From Paracoccaceae bacterium (GTDB lineage Bacteria > Pseudomonadota > Alphaproteobacteria > Rhodobacterales > Rhodobacteraceae): a stretch of DNA of 64,000 bases. Positions 8,808 through 17,426 of this stretch are shown here, in pieces. Below the pieces are notes generated by a model. That model did not search any database, was not told the DNA's origin, and saw nothing but the letters and a program-made list of their open reading frames with translations. A program made the position numbers and the translations under genes. The DNA is taken from positions 23,217 to 87,216 of the forward strand of contig JAKIUB010000009.1 in the NCBI GenBank assembly GCA_021647745.1, in the 5' to 3' direction. Position 1 is the stretch's first letter; each line of letters opens with the position of its first letter.

Positions 8808-9622
8808 GCGAGAGCGCCGATTCGGGAGCTTGTATTGAGGCAAATCGGCATTTCGGCCGAGCGGCCATGATAAAACCCCTGTAGCGCATCTACCCCCAAT
8901 TTTTGCGCCAGCGCAGATTCCTCAGCAGTTTCGACAAACTCCGCTACGGTAAGCATATCGAATTGCTGTGCAATTTTCACCAACGCCTCAACCAACACCT
9001 GATTGTCGCGGTTATTGGGTAGATCTCGAATAAACTGCCCGTCTATTTTGACTATATCAAACTTGTATTTGCGGAAATGGCTGAAGCCGGTATAGCCCGC
9101 CCCAAAATCATCTATGGCGAAGCTGCAACCGAGCTTATGGCCTTTGTCCATGAAATAGGCGACATGCTCGGGGTCGGTGATCGGGGTGGCTTCTGTCAGC
9201 TCTACAATAAGCCGGTCTGCTATATGCGGGCTATCATGGCAGCTGCGGTTGAGGATGTTCATCCAACCTTCATCGCCGATTGTGTGCATCGAGATATTGA
9301 CCGACAAGCGCTGGCGCGGGTCAGCCCGCAGCATATCGAGGGTTTTTTGTAGTGCGATCCGGTCGATCGCCTGCACAAGCGAGGTGTCCTCAATAGCGGG
9401 AATAAACTCGCCAGCCGGAATAGTACGGCCGCCCCGGTCCCGAATGCGGATCAGCCCTTCGTGAAAGGCGATAAGGGTGCGCGGGCCGGAGCGGAACACC
9501 GGCTGGAAGGCCAAGCCAACACGCCCTTCGTCTATTGCTGCGCTAACCATGGCGCGGGTGGCTTCAAGCTTGAGATCGCGCTTGGCAGCTTTATTCCCGA
9601 ATTCTTCCCATCTATGTGCCAT
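8804..9622 (-). CDS. Stand-alone EAL-domain cyclic-di-GMP phosphodiesterase
   Basis: EAL proteins hydrolyse cyclic di-GMP to pGpG. This 272-residue protein has one EAL domain and no GGDEF, PAS or membrane segment. The signature is HEGLIR (Glu55) rather than EAL/EVL. The other metal and catalytic positions are kept: Asn in SVNIS, Glu in VELTE, Asp-Asp in AIDDFGAGYT, Lys in IVKIDGQF, Glu in AEFVET and Gln in LQGFYHG. It should therefore be active. The start at 9622 is set by GGAGG 5 bases upstream; a longer frame to 9661 exists but lacks such a site. A TTAA-N7-TTAA site lies upstream. Confidence 0.88.
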   Translation of the reverse strand: MAHRWEEFGNKAAKRDLKLEATRAMVSAAIDEGRVGLAFQPVFRSGPRTLIAFHEGLIRIRDRGGRTIPAGEFIPAIEDTSLVQAIDRIALQKTLDMLRADPRQRLSVNISMHTIGDEGWMNILNRSCHDSPHIADRLIVELTEATPITDPEHVAYFMDKGHKLGCSFAIDDFGAGYTGFSHFRKYKFDIVKIDGQFIRDLPNNRDNQVLVEALVKIAQQFDMLTVAEFVETAEESALAQKLGVDALQGFYHGRSAEMPICLNTSSRIGALA

Positions 9623-9686
9623 CGAATCCTCCATCGGCAGTGCGGGTTCAACTTGCGACACAAAGCTTAACGAAACGTAAATATTC

Positions 9687-9701
9687 TTAAAACGTTCTTA
9701 A
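9687..9701 (-). promoter_or_regulatory. CtrA-type binding site upstream of the EAL gene
   Basis: The sequence TTAAAACGTTCTTAA is an exact TTAA-N7-TTAA match, the core recognised by the alphaproteobacterial cell-cycle regulator CtrA. It sits inside two 11-bp tandem repeats, TTCTTAAAACG then TTCTTAAAATG (9684-9705), about 65-80 bp upstream of the EAL start at 9622. CtrA control of cyclic-di-GMP enzymes is established in Rhodobacterales and Caulobacter. Binding here is inferred. Confidence 0.6.
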
Positions 9702-9736
9702 AATGTTCCGAGTATTTGATGTGTATTTTAGGCAGA

Positions 9737-10312
9737 CTATTCTAAAGCAATAAGGGTTTTAAGTATATTCTGAGCGCTCTCGTCATACCATTCAGCTCCC
9801 CCGATGAGGCGGGCAATTTCTTGCCCGTCACGGTTTAGAATCACAGTCAGAGGTAAGCCTATAGCACCAAAATCGGCCCCGAGGCTGGAATCGGCATCCA
9901 GCCAAATAGGTAGGGCGGTGACGTTTGCTTCCTCGAGAAAGCTCTCAATGGCACCCAGTTGGTTAAGGCCGGTGGCAATTGCCAGCACTTCAAAACCCTC
10001 CCCGCCGAGGCCTTTTTGCAGCGCGTCCAGCGTTGGCATTTCTTCGCGGCAGGGGTAGCACCATGTGGCCCAGAAGTTCACCACTCGAATTTTGCCGTTG
10101 CCATCGGCAAGACTGACCCGGGTGCCAACGGCATCGGTAAATGTGGTGAGCACAGCCTCCTGTGGCTCTTTATGTATCTTTAGTTTTCGCATGTTGCCTT
10201 CACGTAAATCCAGCAGCTCGGCGCGCAGCTCCGGGGTGATCTCCTGACTGAACACCGGGTTTGCACCAAGGCTCAAAGCGGCGTATAGCAGGGCAACTAG
10301 GGTCGTTTTCAT
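9737..10312 (-). CDS. tlpA: TlpA-family periplasmic thiol:disulfide oxidoreductase
   Basis: This 191-residue thioredoxin-fold protein has an N-terminal signal peptide (MKTTLVALLYAALSLGANPVFSQ) and the active site WCYPC (Cys85, Cys88) in VNFWATWCYPCREEMPTL. It is the TlpA/ResA type, which acts in the periplasm reducing cytochrome c apoproteins or copper-site cysteines. The ATG at 10312 follows a GGAG site; an upstream extension overlaps argH and is rejected. It is divergent from argH with only 26 bp between starts, a neighbourhood widely seen in Rhodobacterales. Its reductant donor could be a CcdA-type protein such as SoxV. Confidence 0.88.
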   Translation of the reverse strand: MKTTLVALLYAALSLGANPVFSQEITPELRAELLDLREGNMRKLKIHKEPQEAVLTTFTDAVGTRVSLADGNGKIRVVNFWATWCYPCREEMPTLDALQKGLGGEGFEVLAIATGLNQLGAIESFLEEANVTALPIWLDADSSLGADFGAIGLPLTVILNRDGQEIARLIGGAEWYDESAQNILKTLIALE

Positions 10313-10338
10313 CGGGCCTCTCCTGAAGGGTTTATGCA

Positions 10339-11733
10339 ATGTCGGACAAAAAGAGCGCAAATGCAATGTGGGGCGGGCGGTTTTCTGCGGGGCCGGATGC
10401 GATAATGGAGGCGATCAATGCCTCGATCGGCTATGACCGCAAAATGGCCAAGCAGGATATTGACGGCTCCCGCGCCCACGCCGCCATGCTGGCTGCCCGT
10501 GGTATTATCAGTGATAGCGATGCGGTGGCGATCAGGGAAGGCCTGCTCACGGTATTGTCAGAGATAGAGAATGGCACGTTTGAATACTCGACCGCGCTGG
10601 AAGATATTCATATGAATGTCGAGGCGCGGTTGACCGCGCTTATCGGCCCGGCGGCGGGGCGGCTGCACACCGCGCGGTCGCGCAATGATCAGGTGGCCAC
10701 CGATTTCAAGCTTTGGGTGCGCGGCCAGATGGATGCGGCGATTGATGGGCTATCCGCTTTGATGGCGGTGTTTGTGGCGCAAGCCGAGGCGGGGGTGGAT
10801 ATGGTCATGCCCGGTTTCACCCATTTGCAGGTGGCGCAGCCGGTGACATGGGGCCACCATATGATGGCCTATGTGGAGATGTTTGCCCGTGATCGTTCAC
10901 GCTTTATCGATGCGCGCGCACGCATGAACGAAAGTCCGCTCGGGGCGGCAGCGCTGGCGGGCACCTCGTTTCCGATTGATCGCGATATGACCGCTGAAGC
11001 GCTTGGCTTTGATCGCCCGTCGGCCAATTCTCTTGACGCAGTATCGGATCGAGACTTTGCGTTGGAGTTTTTGACCTCATGTTCGATTTGTGCAACTCAT
11101 ATTTCACGAATTGCCGAAGAATTGGTGATATGGTCATCAGCCCAGTTTCGATTTGTGACAATCTCTGATCGGTTTTCTACCGGCTCCAGCATCATGCCAC
11201 AAAAGAAAAACCCTGATGCGGCGGAGCTTTTGCGCGCCAAGGTCGGGCGGATCAATGGATCTCTCGTCGCGCTGCTGACCATCATGAAGGGCCTGCCGCT
11301 GGCCTATTCCAAGGATATGCAGGAAGACAAGGAGCAGGTATTTGATGCCGCCGACAGCCTGATGCTCTCGCTGGCTGCCCTTACCGGTATGGTGGCGGAT
11401 ATGCGCCCCAACCCCGAGCCGCTGCGCAAAGCGGCCGCGAGCGGCTTTTCCACCGCGACCGATCTGGCGGATTGGCTGGTGCGGGCGCTAAATATGCCGT
11501 TTCGCGATGCGCATCATGTTACCGGCGCCTTGGTGAAAATGGCCGAGGATCAGGGGGTTGATCTGCATGAGCTGAGCCTTGCGCAGATGCAATCGGTGGA
11601 GCCGAAAATCAGTGAGGCGGTATACGAGGTGCTGGGGGTGGATAACTCGGTGGCCAGCCGCATCAGCTATGGCGGCACCGCGCCCGCACAGGTGAAAATG
11701 CAGATTGCGCGCTGGAAAGAGCTGTTGAAATGA
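10339..11733 (+). CDS. argH: Argininosuccinate lyase
   Basis: ArgH splits argininosuccinate into arginine and fumarate, the last step of arginine synthesis. The 464-residue protein carries the superfamily signature GSSIMPQKKNPD near residue 280 and the TARSRNDQVATDF substrate region. Length equals the family norm (about 460). Its stop overlaps the ATG of the small lipoprotein gene (ATGATGA arrangement), so the two are coupled. The tlpA-argH-lptM order is conserved in alphaproteobacteria. Confidence 0.95.
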   Translation: MSDKKSANAMWGGRFSAGPDAIMEAINASIGYDRKMAKQDIDGSRAHAAMLAARGIISDSDAVAIREGLLTVLSEIENGTFEYSTALEDIHMNVEARLTALIGPAAGRLHTARSRNDQVATDFKLWVRGQMDAAIDGLSALMAVFVAQAEAGVDMVMPGFTHLQVAQPVTWGHHMMAYVEMFARDRSRFIDARARMNESPLGAAALAGTSFPIDRDMTAEALGFDRPSANSLDAVSDRDFALEFLTSCSICATHISRIAEELVIWSSAQFRFVTISDRFSTGSSIMPQKKNPDAAELLRAKVGRINGSLVALLTIMKGLPLAYSKDMQEDKEQVFDAADSLMLSLAALTGMVADMRPNPEPLRKAAASGFSTATDLADWLVRALNMPFRDAHHVTGALVKMAEDQGVDLHELSLAQMQSVEPKISEAVYEVLGVDNSVASRISYGGTAPAQVKMQIARWKELLK

Positions 11734-11849
11734 TGAATTTTAAGAAAATCGTTGCAATTCTCATGTTTGTTAGCTTTCCGTTAATCATTTCGGGGTGTGG
11801 TGTGAAGGGTGATCCGCTGGTGCCTGCCGCCTCGGTTTCCCCACCATAA
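11730..11849 (+). CDS. lptM: Small LptM-like outer-membrane lipoprotein
   Basis: A 39-residue lipoprotein with two positive residues, a hydrophobic stretch and the lipobox IISGC, in which Cys23 would be lipidated. The sequence after it, GVKGDPLVPAA, matches the GCGxKGPLxxP pattern of LptM (formerly YifL/LppL). LptM helps assemble the LptDE lipopolysaccharide translocon. The start overlaps the argH stop. In related genomes this gene sits directly between argH and lysA; here two further genes intervene. Confidence 0.8.
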   Translation: MMNFKKIVAILMFVSFPLIISGCGVKGDPLVPAASVSPP

Positions 11850-11887
11850 CTGCCGCCGGCAAAGGTGGCCTATAGGAAGGTTAGCTT

Positions 11888-12445
11888 ATGCCCGTTACTC
11901 GCCGAAATCTACTTGTTGCCGCGCTTGCCGCCAGCTTTATATCGGGGCCACTCATGGCGCAAACCGCGCTGCGCGGGCCGATTATATTGACCATAAGTGG
12001 CAATATTTCCAACCCTTCACGCGGAGCGGTGGACCCGGATGTAGACAAGTTTTTCGTCTATAACGAAGTCGAATTCGAAAAGGCGGCGCAATTTGATTTT
12101 GCGGCGCTGCAAGGCATTGGCATGGTCACGGTCAATGCCGATTTTCCGATGGGCGGCAGGGTGCATGCCTATGAAGGCCCGCTTTTGGCCGATGTGCTGG
12201 CCGCTGCCGGGGCTGAGGGTAGCACGGTTACCATCCGCGCGCTTGACGGTTATGCGGTGGAGCTTGACTATGCCGAAGCGGTCGCCAATGGCGCGGTGCT
12301 GGCGCTACGGCATGACGGCATGCCCTTTGCGCTGGGGGATTACGGGCCGACACAACTGGTTTTTCCGCGCGCTGACCGGGCTGATCTTGCCGGGATGAAT
12401 GATGATAACTGGGTTTGGTCGATCTACCATATCCATGTGGAATAA
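11888..12445 (+). CDS. Exported SUOX-fold (sulfite-oxidase-like, molybdopterin-domain) protein without the Mo-ligand cysteine
   Basis: This 185-residue protein starts with a Tat-like signal, VTRRNLLVAALAA, followed by a cleavage region near LMAQ. The rest resembles the small sulfite-oxidase-fold family (COG3915-like), with typical GPLLADVLAAAGA and a terminal WVWSIYHIHVE. There is no cysteine in the protein at all, so the cysteine that binds molybdenum in true sulfite oxidases is missing. It may therefore be a ligand-binding relative rather than a molybdoenzyme. It lies between lptM and a DUF2834 gene on the same strand. Family members often neighbour membrane signalling proteins; function is unknown. 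Confidence 0.7.
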   Translation: MPVTRRNLLVAALAASFISGPLMAQTALRGPIILTISGNISNPSRGAVDPDVDKFFVYNEVEFEKAAQFDFAALQGIGMVTVNADFPMGGRVHAYEGPLLADVLAAAGAEGSTVTIRALDGYAVELDYAEAVANGAVLALRHDGMPFALGDYGPTQLVFPRADRADLAGMNDDNWVWSIYHIHVE

Positions 12446-12493
12446 CTTGCTCCGGCCCCTTTGAGGCGTTATGGCCGGGAGAAGGGGCAATAA

Positions 12494-12808
12494 ATGTCAA
12501 AATTACGCGGGTTTTATCTGGTTATGAGCATCATCGGGGCGATTGTCCCGATGTTTTTTCTGTATGGCGGGCTGCGGGATGGCGGCGCATTGCCGGGGTT
12601 GTTGGCCGCTTGGAGCGTGAACGGGGCCGGCACCGGGCTGATGTGGGATATATTCATCGCCGCGTTTGTGTTTGCGGTTTTTGCCATTTCCGAATGCATT
12701 GCGCGGCGCGACTATTTCCCGCTTGTGGCCCTGCCTGTCACCGTTATGATCGGGTTTTCCAGCGGCTTGCCGCTTTACCTGTTTTTGCGCACGAGATCAA
12801 AAGACTGA
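12494..12808 (+). CDS. DUF2834 membrane protein
   Basis: This 104-residue protein has three predicted membrane segments: residues about 7-24 (YLVMSIIGAIVPMFFLYG), about 50-68 (DIFIAAFVFAVFAISE) and about 76-97 (PLVALPVTVMIGFSSGLPLYL). The layout and the WDIFIAAFVF and SGLPLYLFLR motifs match DUF2834. Its TGA shares one base with the lysA ATG (TGATG), so lysA translation is probably coupled to it. It may form a functional pair with the SUOX-fold protein just upstream; no function is known. Confidence 0.78.
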   Translation: MSKLRGFYLVMSIIGAIVPMFFLYGGLRDGGALPGLLAAWSVNGAGTGLMWDIFIAAFVFAVFAISECIARRDYFPLVALPVTVMIGFSSGLPLYLFLRTRSKD

Positions 12809-14079
12809 TGGACCATTTTATCTATAAAAACGGCGTATTGCACGCCGAAGATGTATCTGTAAACGAGATCGCGGCCAAGGTTGGCACGCCTTTTTATGTC
12901 TATTCAACAGCCACGCTCACCCGCCACTTTACGGTTTTTGATCAGGCGCTGGAAGGCCTTGACCACAAGATATTCTACGCGATGAAGGCCAATGACAATA
13001 TGGCGGTGCTGCGCATACTGGCGGCTATGGGCGCGGGTATGGATGTGGTTTCGGGGGGGGAATATGCCAAGGCCCGTGCCGCTGGTGTGCCTGGCGATAT
13101 GATCGTATTTTCGGGTGTTGGCAAGACCGAAGCCGAAATGCGACAGGTGCTGGAGGGCGGTATCCGCCAGTTTAATGTCGAGAGCGAGCCGGAGTTGCGC
13201 CGGTTAAGCCGTGTGGCCACGGGTATGGGCAAGGTTGCCAATATTACCTTGCGGGTCAACCCTGATGTTGACGCTAAAACCCATGCTAAAATCGCTACCG
13301 GCAGGTCCGAAGATAAGTTCGGCATCCCGATGTCACAGGCCCGCGCGGCTTACAGTGAGGCGGCATCGCTGCCGGGGATCGAAGTCGTGGGTATAGATGT
13401 CCATATCGGCAGCCAGCTCATTGACCTTGCCCCGTATCGGCAGGCGTTTACAAAGCTGGCCGAGCTTACTGAAACCCTGCGCGCCGATGGCCATGATATC
13501 CGGCGGCTTGATCTGGGTGGTGGGCTTGGCATCCCTTACCAGCGCTCCAATGAGGCCCCGCCACTGCCCGTTGAATACGGGCAGGTGATTCGTGAAACCG
13601 TCGGCCACCTTGGCTGCGAGATCGAGATAGAACCCGGGCGGTTGATCGCCGGTAATGCCGGGATTATGGTGTCAGAGGTGATATATCTGAAACACGGAGA
13701 AGGCCGCAATTTTTTGATTATCGATGCCGCGATGAACGACCTTGTGCGCCCGGCAATGTATGAGGCGCATCATGATATCGTTCCGGTGGTCGAGCCAAGA
13801 ATAGGTGTCGATCCCGAGCCGATCGACATCGTCGGGCCGGTGTGTGAAAGCGGCGATACCTTTGCCAAGCAGCGCCCGATGCCGCCGCTGGATAGCGGTG
13901 ATCTGGTGGCATTTCGCTCTGCGGGGGCATACGGCGCGGTGATGGCATCGGAATATAATGCCCGTCCGCTGATCCCCGAAGTGCTGGTCAAGGGTGATCA
14001 ATTTGCTGTGGTGCGCCCGCGCCCCACCTATGAAGAAATGATTTCTCGCGATACACTGCCTTCATGGATGGAATCATAG
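12808..14079 (+). CDS. lysA: Diaminopimelate decarboxylase
   Basis: LysA decarboxylates meso-diaminopimelate to lysine using pyridoxal phosphate. The 423-residue protein has the PLP lysine, Lys60, in FYAMKAND. The phosphate-binding glycine loop is LDLGGGLGIPY, and the active-site cysteine and glutamate occur in GPVCESGDTFA. The length is normal. The open frame extends far upstream through two other genes; the ATG at 12808, overlapping the DUF2834 stop, is the true start. The TIGR02302 gene follows within 10 bp. Confidence 0.95.
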   Translation: MDHFIYKNGVLHAEDVSVNEIAAKVGTPFYVYSTATLTRHFTVFDQALEGLDHKIFYAMKANDNMAVLRILAAMGAGMDVVSGGEYAKARAAGVPGDMIVFSGVGKTEAEMRQVLEGGIRQFNVESEPELRRLSRVATGMGKVANITLRVNPDVDAKTHAKIATGRSEDKFGIPMSQARAAYSEAASLPGIEVVGIDVHIGSQLIDLAPYRQAFTKLAELTETLRADGHDIRRLDLGGGLGIPYQRSNEAPPLPVEYGQVIRETVGHLGCEIEIEPGRLIAGNAGIMVSEVIYLKHGEGRNFLIIDAAMNDLVRPAMYEAHHDIVPVVEPRIGVDPEPIDIVGPVCESGDTFAKQRPMPPLDSGDLVAFRSAGAYGAVMASEYNARPLIPEVLVKGDQFAVVRPRPTYEEMISRDTLPSWMES

Positions 14080-14088
14080 GGCCGAGAC

Positions 14089-16524
14089 ATGCAGCCTAGA
14101 GGAAAATTTACCGAGGCCAACCGGCGCGCCAAGTTGTTGCGTGGGCTGAACGGGCGGATCACGCTTACAAAGCTCAGCCTGACGGTCGAGCGGTTTTTGC
14201 GTGCATTCTGGCCGTTGTTGAGCTTGCTTGGTTTTGTCTATGCCGCGCTGGCTTTCGGCGCGATAAATGCTCTGCCTGCGCGTGCGGGGCTGGGGGTGCT
14301 AGCGGTGAGCGGGCTGCTTGGGCTTTGGTTGATCTATCGCGGATTCAAACGGTTTCGCTTGCCGAGCCGATCCCAAGCACTTGAAAAGCTTGATGAAAGC
14401 CTAAATAATCGTCCGATAGCTAGCTTGCAGGATACCCCTGCACTCAACACAAATGACCCTTTTGCGCAATCACTGTGGCAGGCCCACATTGCCGAAATGC
14501 AGGCGCAGGCGGCTCATGCCCGTGCGCCGCTACCTGCACCGAAGCTTGCGGGTCAAGATCGCTCGGGCCTGCGGTTGCTGGCCCTGGCAGGGGTGTTCGC
14601 CGCGATACTGTTTGCGCCCCGTATCGGGGTGGAAACGCTGCAAACTGTCCTTGGCGGCGAGGCGGTGGCTAGTGCGCCGAGTGTTGCCATAGAGGCATGG
14701 GCGACCCCCCCCGCCTATACCGGCAAACCCGCCATTTATTTGACCGAGCTTGCCAATGGCAGCCCCATCGAGCTGCCGATTGGCAGCGAAATCACCCTGC
14801 GCACCTATGGTGACGGCGATTTCTCGCTCAATGAGGGGGTGAGCGGCACCGGTGCAGCGCTGACCTCGCCCGAGCCGGATACCCCGCCGCGCGATGCCCG
14901 CTTTAAAGTGCTGCTTGATGGTGCGGTCGAGCTGCTGGACGGGAACAATACCCTCGGCCAGTGGCAAATATCTGTGTTGGAAGATACCCCGCCCACCATT
15001 GCCGCACCGGATGGCATCGGCAAATCCCGTGAGGGCGAGCTTTCGATCGAATATGCCGCCACCGATGATTACGGCATTGTTTCCACCCGCTATGTTATCC
15101 GCCCCGATTTGGCGCGGGTAAATCGCAGCTTTGGCCTTGCGCCCGAGCCTGTGGCAATGCCGGAGGATATGGTTGGCGAGCTACCGCTGCCCTTTACCCA
15201 GGACCTGAGCGATATAAAAGAAACCCTGTTGGCGGATTTCTCCAAAGCCATGTGGGCGCACCTGCCGGTTACCATCACCCTTGAGGTCACTGACAGTGCG
15301 GGCCAGACTGCCAGCATCGAGCTGGAAACCGACGCGCTGCCGGCACTTTCATTTTTTGATCCGCTGGCGGGGGCAATCGTCGAACAGCGGCGCGACCTTA
15401 TGTGGTCTTCCGAAAATGACCGACGGGTATCTCAGGTGCTGCGCGCTATCAGCTATAAGCCCGAAGATGGCCTTTTCCCCAGTGCTTCTACCTATTTGCT
15501 GCTGCGCAGCGCCATCCGTCGCATGGGCTACCAGATGGAAGACGGGCTGACAGCCGGTGAACGCACCGACCTTGAAGAGCTGCTCTGGCGCATCGCCGAG
15601 CAGATTGAAAATGGTGATCTGACCGGCGCGGCGGCGCGTTTGGCCCGCGCGCAAGAGCGACTTTCACAGGCACTGGAAGATGACGCCACCAACGAGGAAA
15701 TCGCTGGTCTAATGGACGAGCTGCGTCAAGCCACCGAAGACTACCTCGACGAGATGGCCCGCAACATGGACCCCAACCAGCAAGCGCAAAACCAGCAACA
15801 GGGCCAAAGCATCACCTCGGATCAGCTACAGGAAATGCTGGATCGCTTGCAGGAGCTGTCTGAAAGCGGCCAGCGCGAAGAGGCGCAGCAATTGCTCGAC
15901 GAGATCCGCCGCTTTATGGAAAATATGCAAATGACCCAAGGTTCGGGCAGTGGCCAGCCTCGCGGTAATGCCGAACAGCAGCAGCTGCAAGACGGGCTGC
16001 AAGAGCAACAGCAATTGTCCGACGAGGCTTTCCAGCAATTGCAGGAGCAATTCGGCCAGCAAGGGCAGCAAGAGGGCCAATCACTGGCCGAGCGGCAAGA
16101 AGAGCTGCGCCAGTTTATCGAAGAATTGCGCGAGCAGGGCAGCGGCAGCGAAGCATTGGACGAGGCCGAGCGCAATATGGGTGAGGCGCGCGACCGGCTG
16201 CGCGAGGGCGATTTTTCAGGCGCGTTTGACGAGCAGGCCCAAGCGATGGAAAACATGCGCGAAACTTTGCGCGAGATGGAAAACCAACAACAGGCTGGCC
16301 AAAGCGGAAGCGGCGGCGAGGAGACATCCGAGCGCAATCAGTTTGACCCGCTCGGACGCTCGATTGGCAACCGCGGTCGCGCCGATGGCGACACCGCGGT
16401 CCCTGACCAAAACGCCTCTGAGCGCGCTCGCGAGTTGCTGGGAGAGATCCGCCGCCGCACGGGCGAAAGCCAGCGACCGGCTGAAGAGCTGGATTACCTG
16501 AAACGCTTGCTTGACCGGTTTTAA
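14089..16524 (+). CDS. TIGR02302/DUF4175 family large membrane-anchored protein
   Basis: This 811-residue protein has two hydrophobic segments near residues 42-60 and 65-85 and a third near 160-175. A periplasmic-looking beta-rich region (about 180-420) follows, and then a long helical tail exceptionally rich in glutamine and glutamate (about 540-760, for example QQLQDGLQEQQQLSDEAFQQ). It ends in EELDYLKRLLDRF. This is the layout of TIGR02302 proteins, which in alphaproteobacteria follow lysA. The tail is probably coiled coil. The role is unknown, though an envelope function is likely. The next gene starts within its stop codon (TAATG). Confidence 0.88.
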   Translation: MQPRGKFTEANRRAKLLRGLNGRITLTKLSLTVERFLRAFWPLLSLLGFVYAALAFGAINALPARAGLGVLAVSGLLGLWLIYRGFKRFRLPSRSQALEKLDESLNNRPIASLQDTPALNTNDPFAQSLWQAHIAEMQAQAAHARAPLPAPKLAGQDRSGLRLLALAGVFAAILFAPRIGVETLQTVLGGEAVASAPSVAIEAWATPPAYTGKPAIYLTELANGSPIELPIGSEITLRTYGDGDFSLNEGVSGTGAALTSPEPDTPPRDARFKVLLDGAVELLDGNNTLGQWQISVLEDTPPTIAAPDGIGKSREGELSIEYAATDDYGIVSTRYVIRPDLARVNRSFGLAPEPVAMPEDMVGELPLPFTQDLSDIKETLLADFSKAMWAHLPVTITLEVTDSAGQTASIELETDALPALSFFDPLAGAIVEQRRDLMWSSENDRRVSQVLRAISYKPEDGLFPSASTYLLLRSAIRRMGYQMEDGLTAGERTDLEELLWRIAEQIENGDLTGAAARLARAQERLSQALEDDATNEEIAGLMDELRQATEDYLDEMARNMDPNQQAQNQQQGQSITSDQLQEMLDRLQELSESGQREEAQQLLDEIRRFMENMQMTQGSGSGQPRGNAEQQQLQDGLQEQQQLSDEAFQQLQEQFGQQGQQEGQSLAERQEELRQFIEELREQGSGSEALDEAERNMGEARDRLREGDFSGAFDEQAQAMENMRETLREMENQQQAGQSGSGGEETSERNQFDPLGRSIGNRGRADGDTAVPDQNASERARELLGEIRRRTGESQRPAEELDYLKRLLDRF

Positions 16525-17411
16525 TGCCTGATTTCAGCAGCCCCGTGGTGCGCGGCCATCTGGCGATGCTGTTGTTTTCATTATTGGTGGCGGGGTCTTT
16601 TGCGCTGGGCGCACGGGCCGCCAACCTGATCGAGCCGGCAGCGTTGAACGCGCTAAGGTTTTTTCTGGCAGCGGTGATTATCGGCACATTGGTGATGCTC
16701 GGGCCGGGCATCAAGCGACAGGATTTGCGCGCGCCGTGGCGATATTTTGTGCTTGGCGGGCTGTTTGCGGTCTATTTTGTGATGATGTTCGAGGGGTTGA
16801 AAACTGCCAATCCGGTCTCGGCCAGCGCGGTTTTTACCCTGACACCGGTATTGGCGGCGGGCTTTGGCTGGCTGATCTTGCGTCAGGTCATTACCTCGCG
16901 CATGGCGCTGGCGTTGGCCTTGGCGGCGGGCGGCGCGATCTGGGTGATCTTTCGCGGTGATATACCGGCAATACTGGCATTTCAGATCGGGCGTGGAGAG
17001 GCTATCTTTTTTATCGGGGTAGTGGCGCACGCGCTTTATACCCCGATGATTCGCAAGCTCAATCGTGGCGAGTCGCCTCTGGTTTTTACCTTGGGGATGC
17101 TGCTGGCAGGGTTTGTTTTGCTCAGCCTGTACGGGGCAGGGGCGATTGCGGATACTAATTTTAGCGCCCTGCCGGCAATTGTCTGGGTGACGCTGGCTTA
17201 TGTTACCGTATTTGCCAGTGCCACCACGTTTTTCTTGTTGCAATACGCGGCGTTGCACCTGAAAAGCGCCAAGGTAATGGCCTATACTTACCTTGTGCCA
17301 GCATGGGTGATCGTGTGGGAGCTGGCTATGGGCGGCGATATGGTGCCCTTGACGGTGCTTTTTGGTATTGCGGCGGTGGTTATTGCGCTATTGATGCTGT
17401 TGGCCGAATAG
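16524..17411 (+). CDS. DMT-superfamily transporter (EamA domains)
   Basis: This 295-residue integral membrane protein has about ten hydrophobic helices in two repeated EamA halves. Each half holds the typical short charged loop and a proline-glycine-rich helix (FTLTPVLAAGFGWLILRQ in the first, YTYLVPAWVIVWELAMGG in the second). Such carriers export amino acids or other small metabolites. The ATG shares one base with the TAA of the upstream gene, so it is probably translated with the lysA cluster. The substrate cannot be told from sequence, but the lysine-gene context makes an amino acid possible. Confidence 0.85.
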   Translation: MPDFSSPVVRGHLAMLLFSLLVAGSFALGARAANLIEPAALNALRFFLAAVIIGTLVMLGPGIKRQDLRAPWRYFVLGGLFAVYFVMMFEGLKTANPVSASAVFTLTPVLAAGFGWLILRQVITSRMALALALAAGGAIWVIFRGDIPAILAFQIGRGEAIFFIGVVAHALYTPMIRKLNRGESPLVFTLGMLLAGFVLLSLYGAGAIADTNFSALPAIVWVTLAYVTVFASATTFFLLQYAALHLKSAKVMAYTYLVPAWVIVWELAMGGDMVPLTVLFGIAAVVIALLMLLAE

Positions 17412-17426
17412 GGTTGGCGGGTATGA

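Noticed and set aside
11888..12445. SUOX-fold gene as a possible displaced soxC
   Set aside because: It is only 185 residues, has no cysteine for molybdenum, lacks the SoxC dimerisation domain and has no soxD beside it.
12415..12807. N-terminal extension of lysA through the DUF2834 gene
   Set aside because: The open frame overlaps a better-supported gene; the known LysA start pattern begins at 12808.
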